Assembly: GCF_000717595.1 (NCBI RefSeq)
Contig: NZ_JNZO01000041.1
Coordinates: 1 to 64,000 of the forward strand
DNA from: Streptomyces flavochromogenes
GTDB taxonomy: Bacteria > Actinomycetota > Actinomycetes > Streptomycetales > Streptomycetaceae
Direction of reading: 5' to 3'
DNA length: 64,000 bases
Under the pieces are notes generated by a model. It worked only from the letters and a program-made list of their open reading frames with translations. It ran no database searches and was not told where the DNA came from. Of this stretch, positions 35,836 through 44,186 are shown piece after piece; position 1 is the first letter of the stretch; every line of letters begins with the position of its first letter. The position numbers and the translations under genes are program-made.

Positions 35836-36420
35836 GTGACCACCCCCGTCGTCTCCATCGCCTACCACTCCGGCTACGGCCACACCGCCGTCCTGGCCGA
35901 GGCCGTCCGCGACGGTGCCGCCGAGACGGGCGCCACCGTCCACCTGATCAAGGTCGACGGGATCACCGAGGCCGAGTGGGAGCTGCTCGACGCCTCCGAC
36001 GCGATCGTCTTCGGCTCCCCGACCTACATGGGCACGGCCTCCGGCGCCTTCCACCGGTTCGCCGAGGACTCCTCGAAGCGCTGGTTCGCCGACGCGTGGC
36101 TGGACAAGCTCGCCGCCGGCTTCACCAACTCCGGCTCCAAGAGCGGCGACAAGCTGCACACCCTGCAGTACTTCCAGATCCTCGCCGGCCAGCACGGCAT
36201 GAACTGGATCAACCTCGGCCTCAAGCCCGGCTGGAACACCAGCGAGGCCTCCGAGAACGACATCAACCGCCTCGGCTTCTTCTCCGGCGCCGCCGGCCAG
36301 ACCCCGGCCGACCTGGGCCCCGAGGGCGTCCACAAGGCCGACGTCGCCACCGCCGAACACCTCGGCCGCCGCGTCGCCCTGACGGCCCGCACCTTCGTGG
36401 CGGGCAAGGCCGCCGCCTGA
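35836..36420 (+). CDS. Flavodoxin-like NAD(P)H:quinone oxidoreductase (WrbA type)
   Basis: A 194-residue flavoprotein. The FMN phosphate loop is AYHSGYGHTAVLAEAV near 9-24, and GSPTYMGTASGAFHRF near 66-81 binds the isoalloxazine. TNSGSKSGDKLHTLQYFQIL is the third WrbA-type loop. It probably reduces quinones by two electrons to avoid redox cycling. GTG at 35836 with GAGGAG 6 bases before. Longer frames reaching upstream run through the promoter and tandem repeat. It pairs with the divergent HxlR gene, a common detoxification arrangement. Confidence 0.9.
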   Translation: MTTPVVSIAYHSGYGHTAVLAEAVRDGAAETGATVHLIKVDGITEAEWELLDASDAIVFGSPTYMGTASGAFHRFAEDSSKRWFADAWLDKLAAGFTNSGSKSGDKLHTLQYFQILAGQHGMNWINLGLKPGWNTSEASENDINRLGFFSGAAGQTPADLGPEGVHKADVATAEHLGRRVALTARTFVAGKAAA

Positions 36421-36441
36421 GGATCCCGGACGTGACGACGC

Positions 36442-36478
36442 GAAAGGGCCCGCCACCGGGAAGGTGACGGGCCCTTTC
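36442..36478. terminator. Bidirectional terminator after the flavodoxin-like gene
   Basis: GAAAGGGCCCG pairs with CGGGCCCTTTC and CACC with GGTG nearer the loop, with one bulged base each side. It lies between convergent genes. Confidence 0.82.
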
Positions 36479-36506
36479 ACACAGGGGAAGCGCGAGGACG
36501 GCCGGC

Positions 36507-37460
36507 TCAGTAGCCGAAGTCCTGGGTCCACCAGGGGCCGCCGTCGGCGAAGTGGACGCCCACGCCCAGGGTGGTGAAGTCGCAGTTCAGGATGTTGGCG
36601 CGGTGACCGTCGCTGTTCATCCAGGACTCCATGACGGCCGCCGCGTCGGCCTGGCCGCGGGCGATGTTCTCGCCGCCGAGGCCCGAGATGCCCGCCTTCT
36701 CGGCGCGCGCCCACGGGGTGGCCCCGTCCGGGTCCGTGTGGTCGAAGAAGCCGCGGGCCGCCATGTCCGAGCTGAACGCCCCGGCCAGTGCCGCGAGCCG
36801 GGCGTCCGCGCTCACCGGCGAGCAGCCCACCTTGGCGCGTTCGACGTTGACCAGCCGGACGACCTCCGCCTCGGCGGCCACGCCGCGGTCGGCGGTGGAG
36901 GGGGCCGCGGTCGTCTCGACCGGAGCCTCGGTCGTCGGGTCGGGTTTCGGCTCCGGCTTCGGCGCGGGGGCCTTGGTGGAGGGGGCGGCCGTGGTCCTCT
37001 TCGGGGCGGCCGGCTTGGCCGGGGCCTTCGTGGGGGCCTTGGCCGGCGCCTTCGTCGGGGTCGGCGTCGCCTTCGGGGTCGGCTTCGCGGACGGGGTCGC
37101 CGACGGCGAGGCCGCCTTGCCCTTGTCCGTACCCGCGCTCGCCTTCGCGCTCGTGCGGGCGCTGCCCGAGTCGCCGGTCGGGGTCTGCGTGGACCCGCCC
37201 TGCGTCGTCAGCTCCGGCGCCTGCCGGGACTGGCTCGGGCGCTCGCTCGTGCCCGCGCTGCCGACGTCGAAGGTGTCCCCGCCGGGCAGCAGGCCCGAGG
37301 CGACGGCGATGGCGCCCACCGCGACGGCGGCGGAGGCTCCGAGCAGGCCGGTGCGCACCGGGGCGCGCCGCTTGCGGCGGGTACCCCGGTGACTGCGGTC
37401 CGAGCCGTCCGCGTAGTCTTCTGCGGCGGGTGCGGCTCCGGCGCGACGGTGGCGTCCCAT
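36507..37460 (-). CDS. Secreted CAP/SCP-domain protein
   Basis: A 317-residue exported protein. Residues 1-40 are cytoplasmic and basic (TRRKRRAPVR). A membrane/signal segment at about 41-62 (LLGASAAVAVGAIAVASGLL) is followed by a 130-residue Pro/Thr/Lys/Ala-rich linker with KAPAKAPTKAPAK repeats. The C-terminal 120 residues are a CAP (SCP/PR-1) domain: VVRLVNVERAKVGCSPVSAD, GFFDHTDPDG, GENIARGQADAAAVMESWMN, SDGHRANILN, and the final YW-type strand PWWTQDFGY. The His residues of HTDP and SDGHR form the CAP cavity. ATG at 37460 with AAGG 8 bases before. Confidence 0.9.
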   Translation of the reverse strand: MGRHRRAGAAPAAEDYADGSDRSHRGTRRKRRAPVRTGLLGASAAVAVGAIAVASGLLPGGDTFDVGSAGTSERPSQSRQAPELTTQGGSTQTPTGDSGSARTSAKASAGTDKGKAASPSATPSAKPTPKATPTPTKAPAKAPTKAPAKPAAPKRTTAAPSTKAPAPKPEPKPDPTTEAPVETTAAPSTADRGVAAEAEVVRLVNVERAKVGCSPVSADARLAALAGAFSSDMAARGFFDHTDPDGATPWARAEKAGISGLGGENIARGQADAAAVMESWMNSDGHRANILNCDFTTLGVGVHFADGGPWWTQDFGY

Positions 37461-37662
37461 CTGGTCTGCCTTCCTCTTGCTGGTCCTGCTGTGGTCCTGT
37501 GCCGGCCCTGTGGCCTTTGCTGATCTTTGCTCTCGGTACCGTTTCGGACCGCCGATCGAACAGGGCGGGCCCGAATGGGTGAGGCGTGTTCGGTCGGGAC
37601 TGTAGTCCATGCGGACCGGGGGCGATGTGCTCATCTGGCAATCCGCCCGCTAGCGTGCAGGC

Positions 37663-37944
37663 ATGAGTGACGACGTGCGGATGACCGCGTGGGTACGCGG
37701 CCGGGTACAGGGAGTGGGCTTCCGCTGGTTCACCAGGGCAAACGCTTTGGAGATCGGCGGCCTGGTGGGCTTCGCCCTGAACCTCGACGACGGCCGCGTG
37801 CAGGTGGTGGCCGAAGGGGCGCGTGAGAATTGCCACCGTCTGCTCGCCTGGCTCCACTCCGCCGACACACCCGGGCGCGTGGACGGCGTCACTGAGATCT
37901 GGGCCACCCCGCGCGGTGGCTACGACGGCTTCGCCATCCGCTGA
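37663..37944 (+). CDS. acyP: Acylphosphatase
   Basis: A 93-residue enzyme hydrolysing acyl phosphates. The phosphate cradle [15 protein letters not shown] with its catalytic Arg lies near 11-25. The catalytic Asn is in [17 protein letters not shown] near 41. ATG at 37663. It precedes smc in this region, as in other streptomycetes, with one small gene between. Confidence 0.95.
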   Translation: MSDDVRMTAWVRGRVQGVGFRWFTRANALEIGGLVGFALNLDDGRVQVVAEGARENCHRLLAWLHSADTPGRVDGVTEIWATPRGGYDGFAIR

Positions 37945-38334
37945 CGATCACTCTCCGACACCCTTTCCGGTGACCGAGAGAGGCCTCGAAAGGACGCGCG
38001 GTAACAGCCGGGTGGAGGGGAAACGGCCTGGTGGTTGCCAAGGCGCGCCCGTCGTGGAAGGCTGCCGGGTAAGGATGATCGCGACGCCCTGAGGCACCGA
38101 GTTCATGAGGCCCCGCCGCCCGCTGAGCGGCCCGGGACTCCTCGGTCGCCCCTTCAAACGGGGCGTGATCGTGTTGACCGTCAAACTTTTTGGTGAGACT
38201 CTGGAAGCCCCGCGCACCTTAGCTGTTTGGCAGTGGAACCGGCACGACAAGCAGTACTGCCGAGCACCGCGGGTGCGAAATCCCTCACGACCCAACCGCT
38301 TCGGTCGGTCACTCATTGTGGAGGACCATCCATC
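37945..38334. other. Intergenic region upstream of the small coiled-coil gene
   Basis: 390 bases without a supported gene. They hold a CGCCCC/GGGGCG hairpin near 38150-38166. A promoter-like TTGACC (38174-38179) lies 17 bases from GACTCT (38197-38202), with the -35 part of a perfect 11-base palindrome TTGACCGTCAA. A moderately AT-richer leader runs to the start at 38335. Confidence 0.5.
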
Positions 38335-38553
38335 ATGGCAAAGGCGCTTCTCGGTTACGTCGGCGGCTCCGACCCGCGACTCCTCGCCGAGATGCGACGG
38401 CTTCAGCAGCGCGTCCAGGACCTGGAATCCGAGCTGGTACGGATCCAGTCCGAGAACGACTCGCTTGCCGCTGCCGCCGCTCAGCACCAGGGAGAGTCAC
38501 TGCTGAACAGCATCGACCTCGACGTACCCCAGGCGGAGCCTGCGCTCACCTGA
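38335..38553 (+). CDS. Small coiled-coil protein upstream of smc, function unknown
   Basis: A 72-residue acidic protein. A short N-terminal motif, MAKALLGYVGGSDPRLLAEM, runs into a strong heptad helix (RRLQQRVQDLESELVRIQSE), then a variable acidic tail ending in DLDVPQAEPALT. ATG at 38335 with GGAGG about 10 bases before. No catalytic motif. The helix suggests a dimer or a partner-binding adaptor. Its place between acyP and smc makes a link to chromosome or cell-cycle proteins possible but unproved. Confidence 0.8.
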   Translation: MAKALLGYVGGSDPRLLAEMRRLQQRVQDLESELVRIQSENDSLAAAAAQHQGESLLNSIDLDVPQAEPALT

Positions 38554-38785
38554 CAACCCAGCCCCGAGGGGCCAGGTGGGAAACACTCACGCCGGCACAG
38601 CCGCATGGACACTCATGTCGGCAGCCATCTGAACACTCATGTCGGCAGAGCAGACATGCAAGGGGCGCTTCGGCGTCCCTTCTTTCTTTCACCCGCCGTT
38701 CCCCTCCCGTCCCACCCCTCCTCACCCGAGGATCTGCCCTACACCTTCGCGGGTGAAACGCACGAGCCCCGGTAGAGTCCCGGGC

Positions 38786-41700
38786 GTGCACCTCAAGGCC
38801 CTGACCCTCCGCGGATTCAAGTCGTTCGCCTCGGCCACCACGCTGCGGTTCGAACCGGGAATCACCTGCGTCGTGGGCCCCAACGGATCGGGCAAGTCCA
38901 ATGTCGTGGACGCCCTGTCCTGGGTCATGGGCGAGCAGGGCGCCAAGTCGCTGCGCGGCGGCAAGATGGAGGACGTCATCTTCGCCGGCACGACCGGGCG
39001 CCCTCCGCTCGGCCGTGCCGAGGTGTCCCTCACCATCGACAACTCCGACGGCGCGCTGCCCATCGACTACGCCGAGGTCACCCTCACCCGCATCATGTTC
39101 CGCGGCGGCAGCAGCGAGTACCAGATCAACGGCGACACCTGCCGGCTGCTCGACTTCCAGGACCTGCTCTCCGACTCCGGCATCGGACGCGAGATGCACG
39201 TCATCGTCGGCCAGGGGCAGCTCGACTCCGTGCTGCACGCCGACCCGATGGGCCGCCGCGCCTTCATCGAGGAGGCCGCGGGAGTCCTCAAGCACCGCAA
39301 GCGCAAGGAGAAGGCGCTGCGGAAGCTCGACGCGATGCAGGCCAACCTCGCGCGCGTGCAGGACCTCACCGACGAACTGCGCCGCCAGCTCAAACCCCTC
39401 GGCCGGCAGGCCGCCGTCGCACGCCGCGCCGTCGTCATCCAGGCCGACCTGCGCGACGCCCGGCTCCGCCTCCTCGCCGACGACCTCGTCCACCTCCAGC
39501 GGGCCCTCACCGCCGAGGTCGCCGACGAAGCGGCCCTGCTCGCCCGCAAGGAAGCCACCGAGACCGAACTGCGGGCCGCGCTCGCCCGCGAGGCCGCCCT
39601 CGAGGCCGAGGCACGCGCGCTCGTGCCCCGACTCGAGAGGGCCCAGCAGAACTGGTACGCCCTCTCCCAGCTCGCCGAACGCGTCCGCGGCACGGCCTCC
39701 CTGGCCGACGCGCGGGTGAAGAGCGCCACCGCGGCACCCGCCGAGGAACGCCGCGGCCGCGACCCGGAGGACCTGGAGCGCGAGGCTGCCCGCGTCCGCG
39801 AGCAGGAGGCGGAGCTGGAAGCCGCCCTGGAGGCGGCCGAGCGCGCCCTGGAGGACACCGTCGCCCACCGCGCCGAGCTCGAACAGGCGCTGGCGTCCGA
39901 GGAGCGCCGGCTCAAGGACCTGGCCCGCGCCCTCGCCGACCGGCGCGAGGGCCTCGCCCGCCTCCACGGCCAGGTCAACGCGGCCCGCTCGCGCGCCGCC
40001 TCCGCCCAGGCCGAGATCGACCGGCTCGCCGCCGCCCGTGACGAGGCCGGAGAACGGGCGGTCACCGCCCAGGAGGAGTACGAGCAGCTCAAGACCGAGG
40101 TCGACGGCCTCGACGCCGCGGACACCGAACACGGCGAGCGGTACGAGGCCGCCCGCCGCGAACTGGCCGAGGCGGAGGCCGCCCTCGGCACCGCCCGCGA
40201 GGCGGCCGCCACCGCCGAACGCCGCCGCGCCGCGACCCAGGCCCGGCACGAGACCCTCGCCCTCGGACTGCGCCGGAAGGACGGCACGGGCGCCCTGCTG
40301 ACCGCGGGACTCAGCGGACTCCTCGGTCCTGCCGCCGAACTCCTCACCGTCACCCCCGGATACGAGATCCCCGTCGCCGCCGCCCTCGGCGCGGCCGCCG
40401 ACGCGGTCGCCGCCACCGGCCCCTCCGCCGCAGCCGAAGCCCTCCGCCTGCTGCGCAAGCAGGACGCCGGCCGCGCGGCCCTGCTCCTGACCGGGGCCCC
40501 CGAACCGGACCGCTCCGGAGAGACCGCGGTCCCGGCGCCCGAGGGGCACCCGTACGCCGCCGACCTCGTCCGCGGCCCCGACGAGCTCATGGGAGCCGTC
40601 CGCCGGCTGCTCGCCGGAATGGTCGTCGTCGACGACCTGGAGCAGGCCGCCGACCTCGTCAGGTCGCGGCCCGCGTCGACCGCCGTCACCCTCGAAGGAG
40701 ACCTGCTCGGCGCGCACTTCGCCCAAGGCGGCTCCGCGGGCGCTCCCAGCCTCCTCGAAGTCCAGGCCTCGGTCGCCGAGGCCGCCGCCGAGCTCGACGA
40801 ACTCGTCGTACGCTGCGAGGAGTTGGCCGCCGCCAAGGGCCAGGCCGACGAGCGGCGCCGTACCGCCGCCGCACTCGTCGAGGAACTCGACACCCTTCGA
40901 CGTACCGCCGAACGGGAGAAGTCCGCCGTCGCCCAGCAGCTCGGCCGGCTCGCCGGCCAGGCCAGGGGAGCGGCCGGGGAGGCCGAACGGACCGCGGCCG
41001 CCGCCGCCCGCGCGCAGGAGGCCCTGGAGAAGGCGACCGCCGAGGCGGAGGAACTCGCCGAACGGCTCCTTGTGGCCCAGGAGGCCGCGGCGTTCGGGGA
41101 GGGCGGGGACGAGGAACCCGACACCGCCACCCGCGACCGGCTCGCGATCGACGGATCCAACGCGCGCCAGACCGAGATGGAGGCACGCCTCCAGGTCCGT
41201 ACTCACGAGGAGCGGGTCAGGGGGCTCGCAGGGCGGGCCGACTCGCTCGACCGGGCCGCCCGTGCCGAACGGGAGGCACGCGCGCGCGCCGAGCAGCGCC
41301 GCGCCCGGCTGCGCCACGAGGAGCGGGTCGGGGGCGCGGTCGCCGCCGGCGCCCGGAGCCTCCTGGCCCACATCGACGTGTCGCTCGTCCGCGCCGAGCG
41401 GGAGCGGGTGGTGGCGCAGGCGGCGCGGGCCGATCGCGAGGAGGGCCTGACGGCAGCCCGGACCCGGGGCCGCGAGCTCAAGGCGGAACTCGACAAGCTG
41501 ACCGACTCGGTGCACCGCGGCGAGGTGCTCGGCGCGGAGAAGCGACTGCGGATCGAGCAGCTGGAGTCGAAGGCCCTGGAGGAGTTCGGCGTGGAGGCGA
41601 CCGCGCTGGTCGCCGAGTACGGACCGGACCAGCCCGTACCGCCGTCGCCGGCCGTCGGGGGAGCGGAGGGCGTGGACTCCCCGGAGGGTACGGACTCTCC

Positions 41701-42373
41701 GGAGGCCGACGAGTCGCGCCCCTTCATCCGTTCGGAGCAGGAGAAGCGTCTCAAGGCCGCCGAACGGGCGTACCACCAGCTCGGCAAGGTCAACCCGCTG
41801 GCCCTTGAGGAGTTCGCGGCGCTGGAGGAGCGGCACCGCTTCCTCTCCGAGCAGCTGGAGGACCTCAGGAAGACCCGGACCGACCTGCTTCAGGTCGTGA
41901 AGGAGGTCGACCTGCGGGTCGAGCAGGTCTTCACCGAGGCCTACCGGGACACGGCCCGTGAGTTCGAGGGCGTCTTCTCGCGGCTCTTCCCGGGCGGCGA
42001 GGGCCGGCTCGTCCTCACGGACCCCGACAACATGCTCACCACCGGCGTCGAGGTGGAGGCCCGCCCGCCCGGCAAGAAGGTCAAGCGGCTCTCGCTGCTC
42101 TCCGGCGGCGAGCGCTCGCTGACGGCCGTGGCGCTGCTGGTCTCGATCTTCAAGGCCCGGCCCAGCCCGTTCTACGTGATGGACGAGGTCGAGGCGGCGC
42201 TCGACGACACCAACCTCCAGCGGCTGATCCGGATCATGCAGGAGCTCCAGGAGTCCTCGCAGCTGATCGTGATCACCCACCAGAAGCGGACCATGGAGGT
42301 CGCGGACGCGCTGTACGGCGTGTCCATGCAGGGTGACGGCGTCTCGAAGGTGATCAGCCAGCGGCTGCGATGA
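38786..42373 (+). CDS. smc: Chromosome segregation protein SMC
   Basis: Condensin ATPase that folds and segregates chromosomes (1195 aa). The Walker A is GPNGSGKSN at 31-39, within an N-terminal half that includes VMGEQGAKSLRGGKMEDVIF. Coiled coils span about 165-500 and 670-1030. The hinge, near 510-660, includes GPAAELLTVTPGYEIPVAAA. The C-terminal signature is KRLSLLSGGERSLTAVALLV, then Walker B YVMDEVEAALDDTN near 1130. GTG at 38786 is the first start that keeps the standard MHLKALTLRGFKSFA opening. Partner genes scpA and scpB are not in the window. Confidence 0.98.
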   Translation: MHLKALTLRGFKSFASATTLRFEPGITCVVGPNGSGKSNVVDALSWVMGEQGAKSLRGGKMEDVIFAGTTGRPPLGRAEVSLTIDNSDGALPIDYAEVTLTRIMFRGGSSEYQINGDTCRLLDFQDLLSDSGIGREMHVIVGQGQLDSVLHADPMGRRAFIEEAAGVLKHRKRKEKALRKLDAMQANLARVQDLTDELRRQLKPLGRQAAVARRAVVIQADLRDARLRLLADDLVHLQRALTAEVADEAALLARKEATETELRAALAREAALEAEARALVPRLERAQQNWYALSQLAERVRGTASLADARVKSATAAPAEERRGRDPEDLEREAARVREQEAELEAALEAAERALEDTVAHRAELEQALASEERRLKDLARALADRREGLARLHGQVNAARSRAASAQAEIDRLAAARDEAGERAVTAQEEYEQLKTEVDGLDAADTEHGERYEAARRELAEAEAALGTAREAAATAERRRAATQARHETLALGLRRKDGTGALLTAGLSGLLGPAAELLTVTPGYEIPVAAALGAAADAVAATGPSAAAEALRLLRKQDAGRAALLLTGAPEPDRSGETAVPAPEGHPYAADLVRGPDELMGAVRRLLAGMVVVDDLEQAADLVRSRPASTAVTLEGDLLGAHFAQGGSAGAPSLLEVQASVAEAAAELDELVVRCEELAAAKGQADERRRTAAALVEELDTLRRTAEREKSAVAQQLGRLAGQARGAAGEAERTAAAAARAQEALEKATAEAEELAERLLVAQEAAAFGEGGDEEPDTATRDRLAIDGSNARQTEMEARLQVRTHEERVRGLAGRADSLDRAARAEREARARAEQRRARLRHEERVGGAVAAGARSLLAHIDVSLVRAERERVVAQAARADREEGLTAARTRGRELKAELDKLTDSVHRGEVLGAEKRLRIEQLESKALEEFGVEATALVAEYGPDQPVPPSPAVGGAEGVDSPEGTDSPEADESRPFIRSEQEKRLKAAERAYHQLGKVNPLALEEFAALEERHRFLSEQLEDLRKTRTDLLQVVKEVDLRVEQVFTEAYRDTAREFEGVFSRLFPGGEGRLVLTDPDNMLTTGVEVEARPPGKKVKRLSLLSGGERSLTAVALLVSIFKARPSPFYVMDEVEAALDDTNLQRLIRIMQELQESSQLIVITHQKRTMEVADALYGVSMQGDGVSKVISQRLR

Positions 42374-42390
42374 GCTCGACAGCGCCATTT

Positions 42391-42477
42391 CTTCAAGTGT
42401 TGAACTCAAGCCACCTTGCAGTGCAGATTAAGTCACACGACATCACCTATTGACTTAGAAACTTGAAGGCATAGTCT
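42391..42477 (+). promoter_or_regulatory. Promoter and operator-like dyads of the glucose permease gene
   Basis: TTGACT (42450-42455), a 16-base spacer and TAGTCT (42472-42477) form a good promoter 86 bases before the start. Upstream lies a perfect palindrome TTCAA-GTG-TTGAA (42392-42404). CTTCAAGT at 42391 is repeated inverted as ACTTGAAG at 42461-42468, inside the promoter spacer. This suits a repressor contacting two sites. The regulator is not identified. Confidence 0.6.
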
Positions 42478-42562
42478 CTGCAACGTTGCTTTTACCTTCA
42501 CGTGGTGGGCGGCGTGAAGTTGTGCGCCACTGGAAGGGCTTGCCCCCCACCGAGGAGTCCAT

Positions 42563-43996
42563 GTGCCCCACACCGCGCAGGCGCCCACGCCGCCGCCTTC
42601 CGAAGGCCGAGCCGCCCACCCGGACCACCTCGGCCACGTCATCTTCATCACGGCCTCCGCCGCGATGGGCGGTTTCCTCTTCGGATACGACAGCTCCGTC
42701 ATCAACGGCGCCGTCGAGGCGATCCGCGACCGCTACGACATCGGCTCCGGCACCCTGGCCCAGGTCATCGCCATCGCCCTGATCGGCTGCGCCATCGGCG
42801 CCGCCACCGCCGGCCGGATCGCCGACCGCATCGGCCGCATCCGCTGCATGCAGATCTCCGCGGTGCTCTTCGCGGTCAGCGCCGTGGGCTCCGCGCTCCC
42901 CTTCGCCCTCTGGGACCTCGCCCTCTGGCGGATCGTCGGCGGCTTCGCCATCGGCATGGCCTCCGTCATCGGCCCCGCGTACATCGCCGAGGTCGCCCCC
43001 GCCGCCTACCGCGGCCGCCTCGGCTCCTTCCAGCAGGCCGCGATCGTCATCGGCATCGCCATCTCCCAGCTGGTCAACTACGGCATCCTCCAGCTCGCCG
43101 ACGGCGACCAGCGCGGCGAGATCGGCGGCCTGGAGGCCTGGCAGTGGATGCTCGGCGTCATGGTCGTGCCCGCCCTCCTCTACGGCATGCTCTCCTTCGC
43201 GATCCCCGAGTCCCCCCGCTTCCTCATCTCCGTCGGCAGGATCGACCGGGCGAAGGAGGTCCTCGCCGAGGTCGAGGGCAAGGGTGTCGACCTCGACCAC
43301 CGCGTCGCCGAGATCGACCGGGCCATGCGCAGCGAGCACAAGTCCACCTTCAAGGACCTCCTCGTCATCGGCTCCCGCTTCAAGCTGCTGCCCATCGTCT
43401 GGGTCGGCATCGGCCTCTCGGTCTTCCAGCAGCTCGTCGGCATCAACGTCGCGTTCTACTACTCCGCGACCCTCTGGCAGTCCGTCGGCATCGACCCGTC
43501 GAGCTCGTTCTTCTACTCGTTCACCACGTCGATCATCAACATCATCGGCACCGTGATCGCGATGGTCCTGGTCGACCGTGTCGGCCGCAAGCCGCTCGCC
43601 CTCGTCGGCTCCGTCGGCATGGCGATCGCCCTCGCCGTCGAGGCCTGGGCCTTCTCCGCCGACCTCGTCGACGGCAAACTCCCCGAGACGCAGGGCGTCG
43701 TGGCACTGGTCGCCGCCCATGTCTTCGTGCTCTTCTTCGCCCTCTCGTGGGGCGTGGTGGTCTGGGTCTTCCTCGGCGAGATGTTCCCCAACCGGATCCG
43801 CGCCGCCGCACTCGGTGTCGCCGCCTCCGCCCAGTGGATCGCCAACTGGGCCATCACGGCCAGCTTCCCGTCCCTCGCGGACTGGAACCTCTCCGGCACC
43901 TACATCATCTACACGGTCTTCGCCGTGCTCTCGATCCCCTTCGTGCTCCGGTACGTCAAGGAGACCAAGGGCAAGGCGTTGGAGGAGATGGGCTAA
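42563..43996 (+). CDS. glcP: Sugar-proton symporter, GlcP-type glucose permease
   Basis: A 477-residue major facilitator of the sugar porter family with 12 predicted membrane segments. Sugar porter marks: GGFLFGYDSSVINGAVEAI near 37-55, GRIADRIGR between segments 2 and 3, GMASVIGPAYIAEVAPAAYR near 133, PESPRFL before the central loop, QQLVGINVAFYYS in segment 7, and DRVGRKPLALVG near 330. The name GlcP rests on similarity and on the remembered place of glcP1 beside smc in S. coelicolor, the main glucose importer there. GTG at 42563 with GAGG 7 bases before. Confidence 0.9.
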   Translation: MPHTAQAPTPPPSEGRAAHPDHLGHVIFITASAAMGGFLFGYDSSVINGAVEAIRDRYDIGSGTLAQVIAIALIGCAIGAATAGRIADRIGRIRCMQISAVLFAVSAVGSALPFALWDLALWRIVGGFAIGMASVIGPAYIAEVAPAAYRGRLGSFQQAAIVIGIAISQLVNYGILQLADGDQRGEIGGLEAWQWMLGVMVVPALLYGMLSFAIPESPRFLISVGRIDRAKEVLAEVEGKGVDLDHRVAEIDRAMRSEHKSTFKDLLVIGSRFKLLPIVWVGIGLSVFQQLVGINVAFYYSATLWQSVGIDPSSSFFYSFTTSIINIIGTVIAMVLVDRVGRKPLALVGSVGMAIALAVEAWAFSADLVDGKLPETQGVVALVAAHVFVLFFALSWGVVVWVFLGEMFPNRIRAAALGVAASAQWIANWAITASFPSLADWNLSGTYIIYTVFAVLSIPFVLRYVKETKGKALEEMG

Positions 43997-44025
43997 TCCC
44001 CGCTGCCCCTCTCCTCACCCACGGA

Positions 44026-44066
44026 ACTGCCCCGGCCCGAGGCCTCACGCCTCGGACCGGGGCAGT
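44026..44066 (+). terminator. Terminator after glcP
   Basis: An 18-bp stem with one mismatch (arms 44026-44043 and 44049-44066, ACTGCCCCGG...GAGGC) around loop CTCAC, 30 bases after the glcP stop. It may also serve the convergent LLM gene. Confidence 0.85.
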
Positions 44067-44078
44067 ACGTCACGGCCC

Positions 44079-44186
44079 TCCGCGCTCAGGCCGCGAGCCG
44101 GGGCGGGACGGTGTCGTCCTCCGCGCTCAGGCCGCGAGCCGGGGCGGGACGGTGTCGTCCTCCGCGCTCAGGCCGCGAGCCGGGGC
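44079..44186 (-). repeat. 41-bp tandem repeat at the 3' end of the LLM oxidoreductase gene
   Basis: Two perfect 41-bp units (44079-44119 and 44120-44160) followed by a partial third (from 44161) that is the real gene end. Each unit on the minus strand carries the last codons, encoding VPPRLAA or VVPRLAA, and a TGA stop. The array is a duplication of the gene terminus into the non-coding flank. Confidence 0.85.

Noticed and set aside
38546..42409. 1287-codon minus-strand frame opposite smc
   Set aside because: Shadow of the smc coding frame. The Gly/Glu/Leu composition has no family match, and smc is certain.
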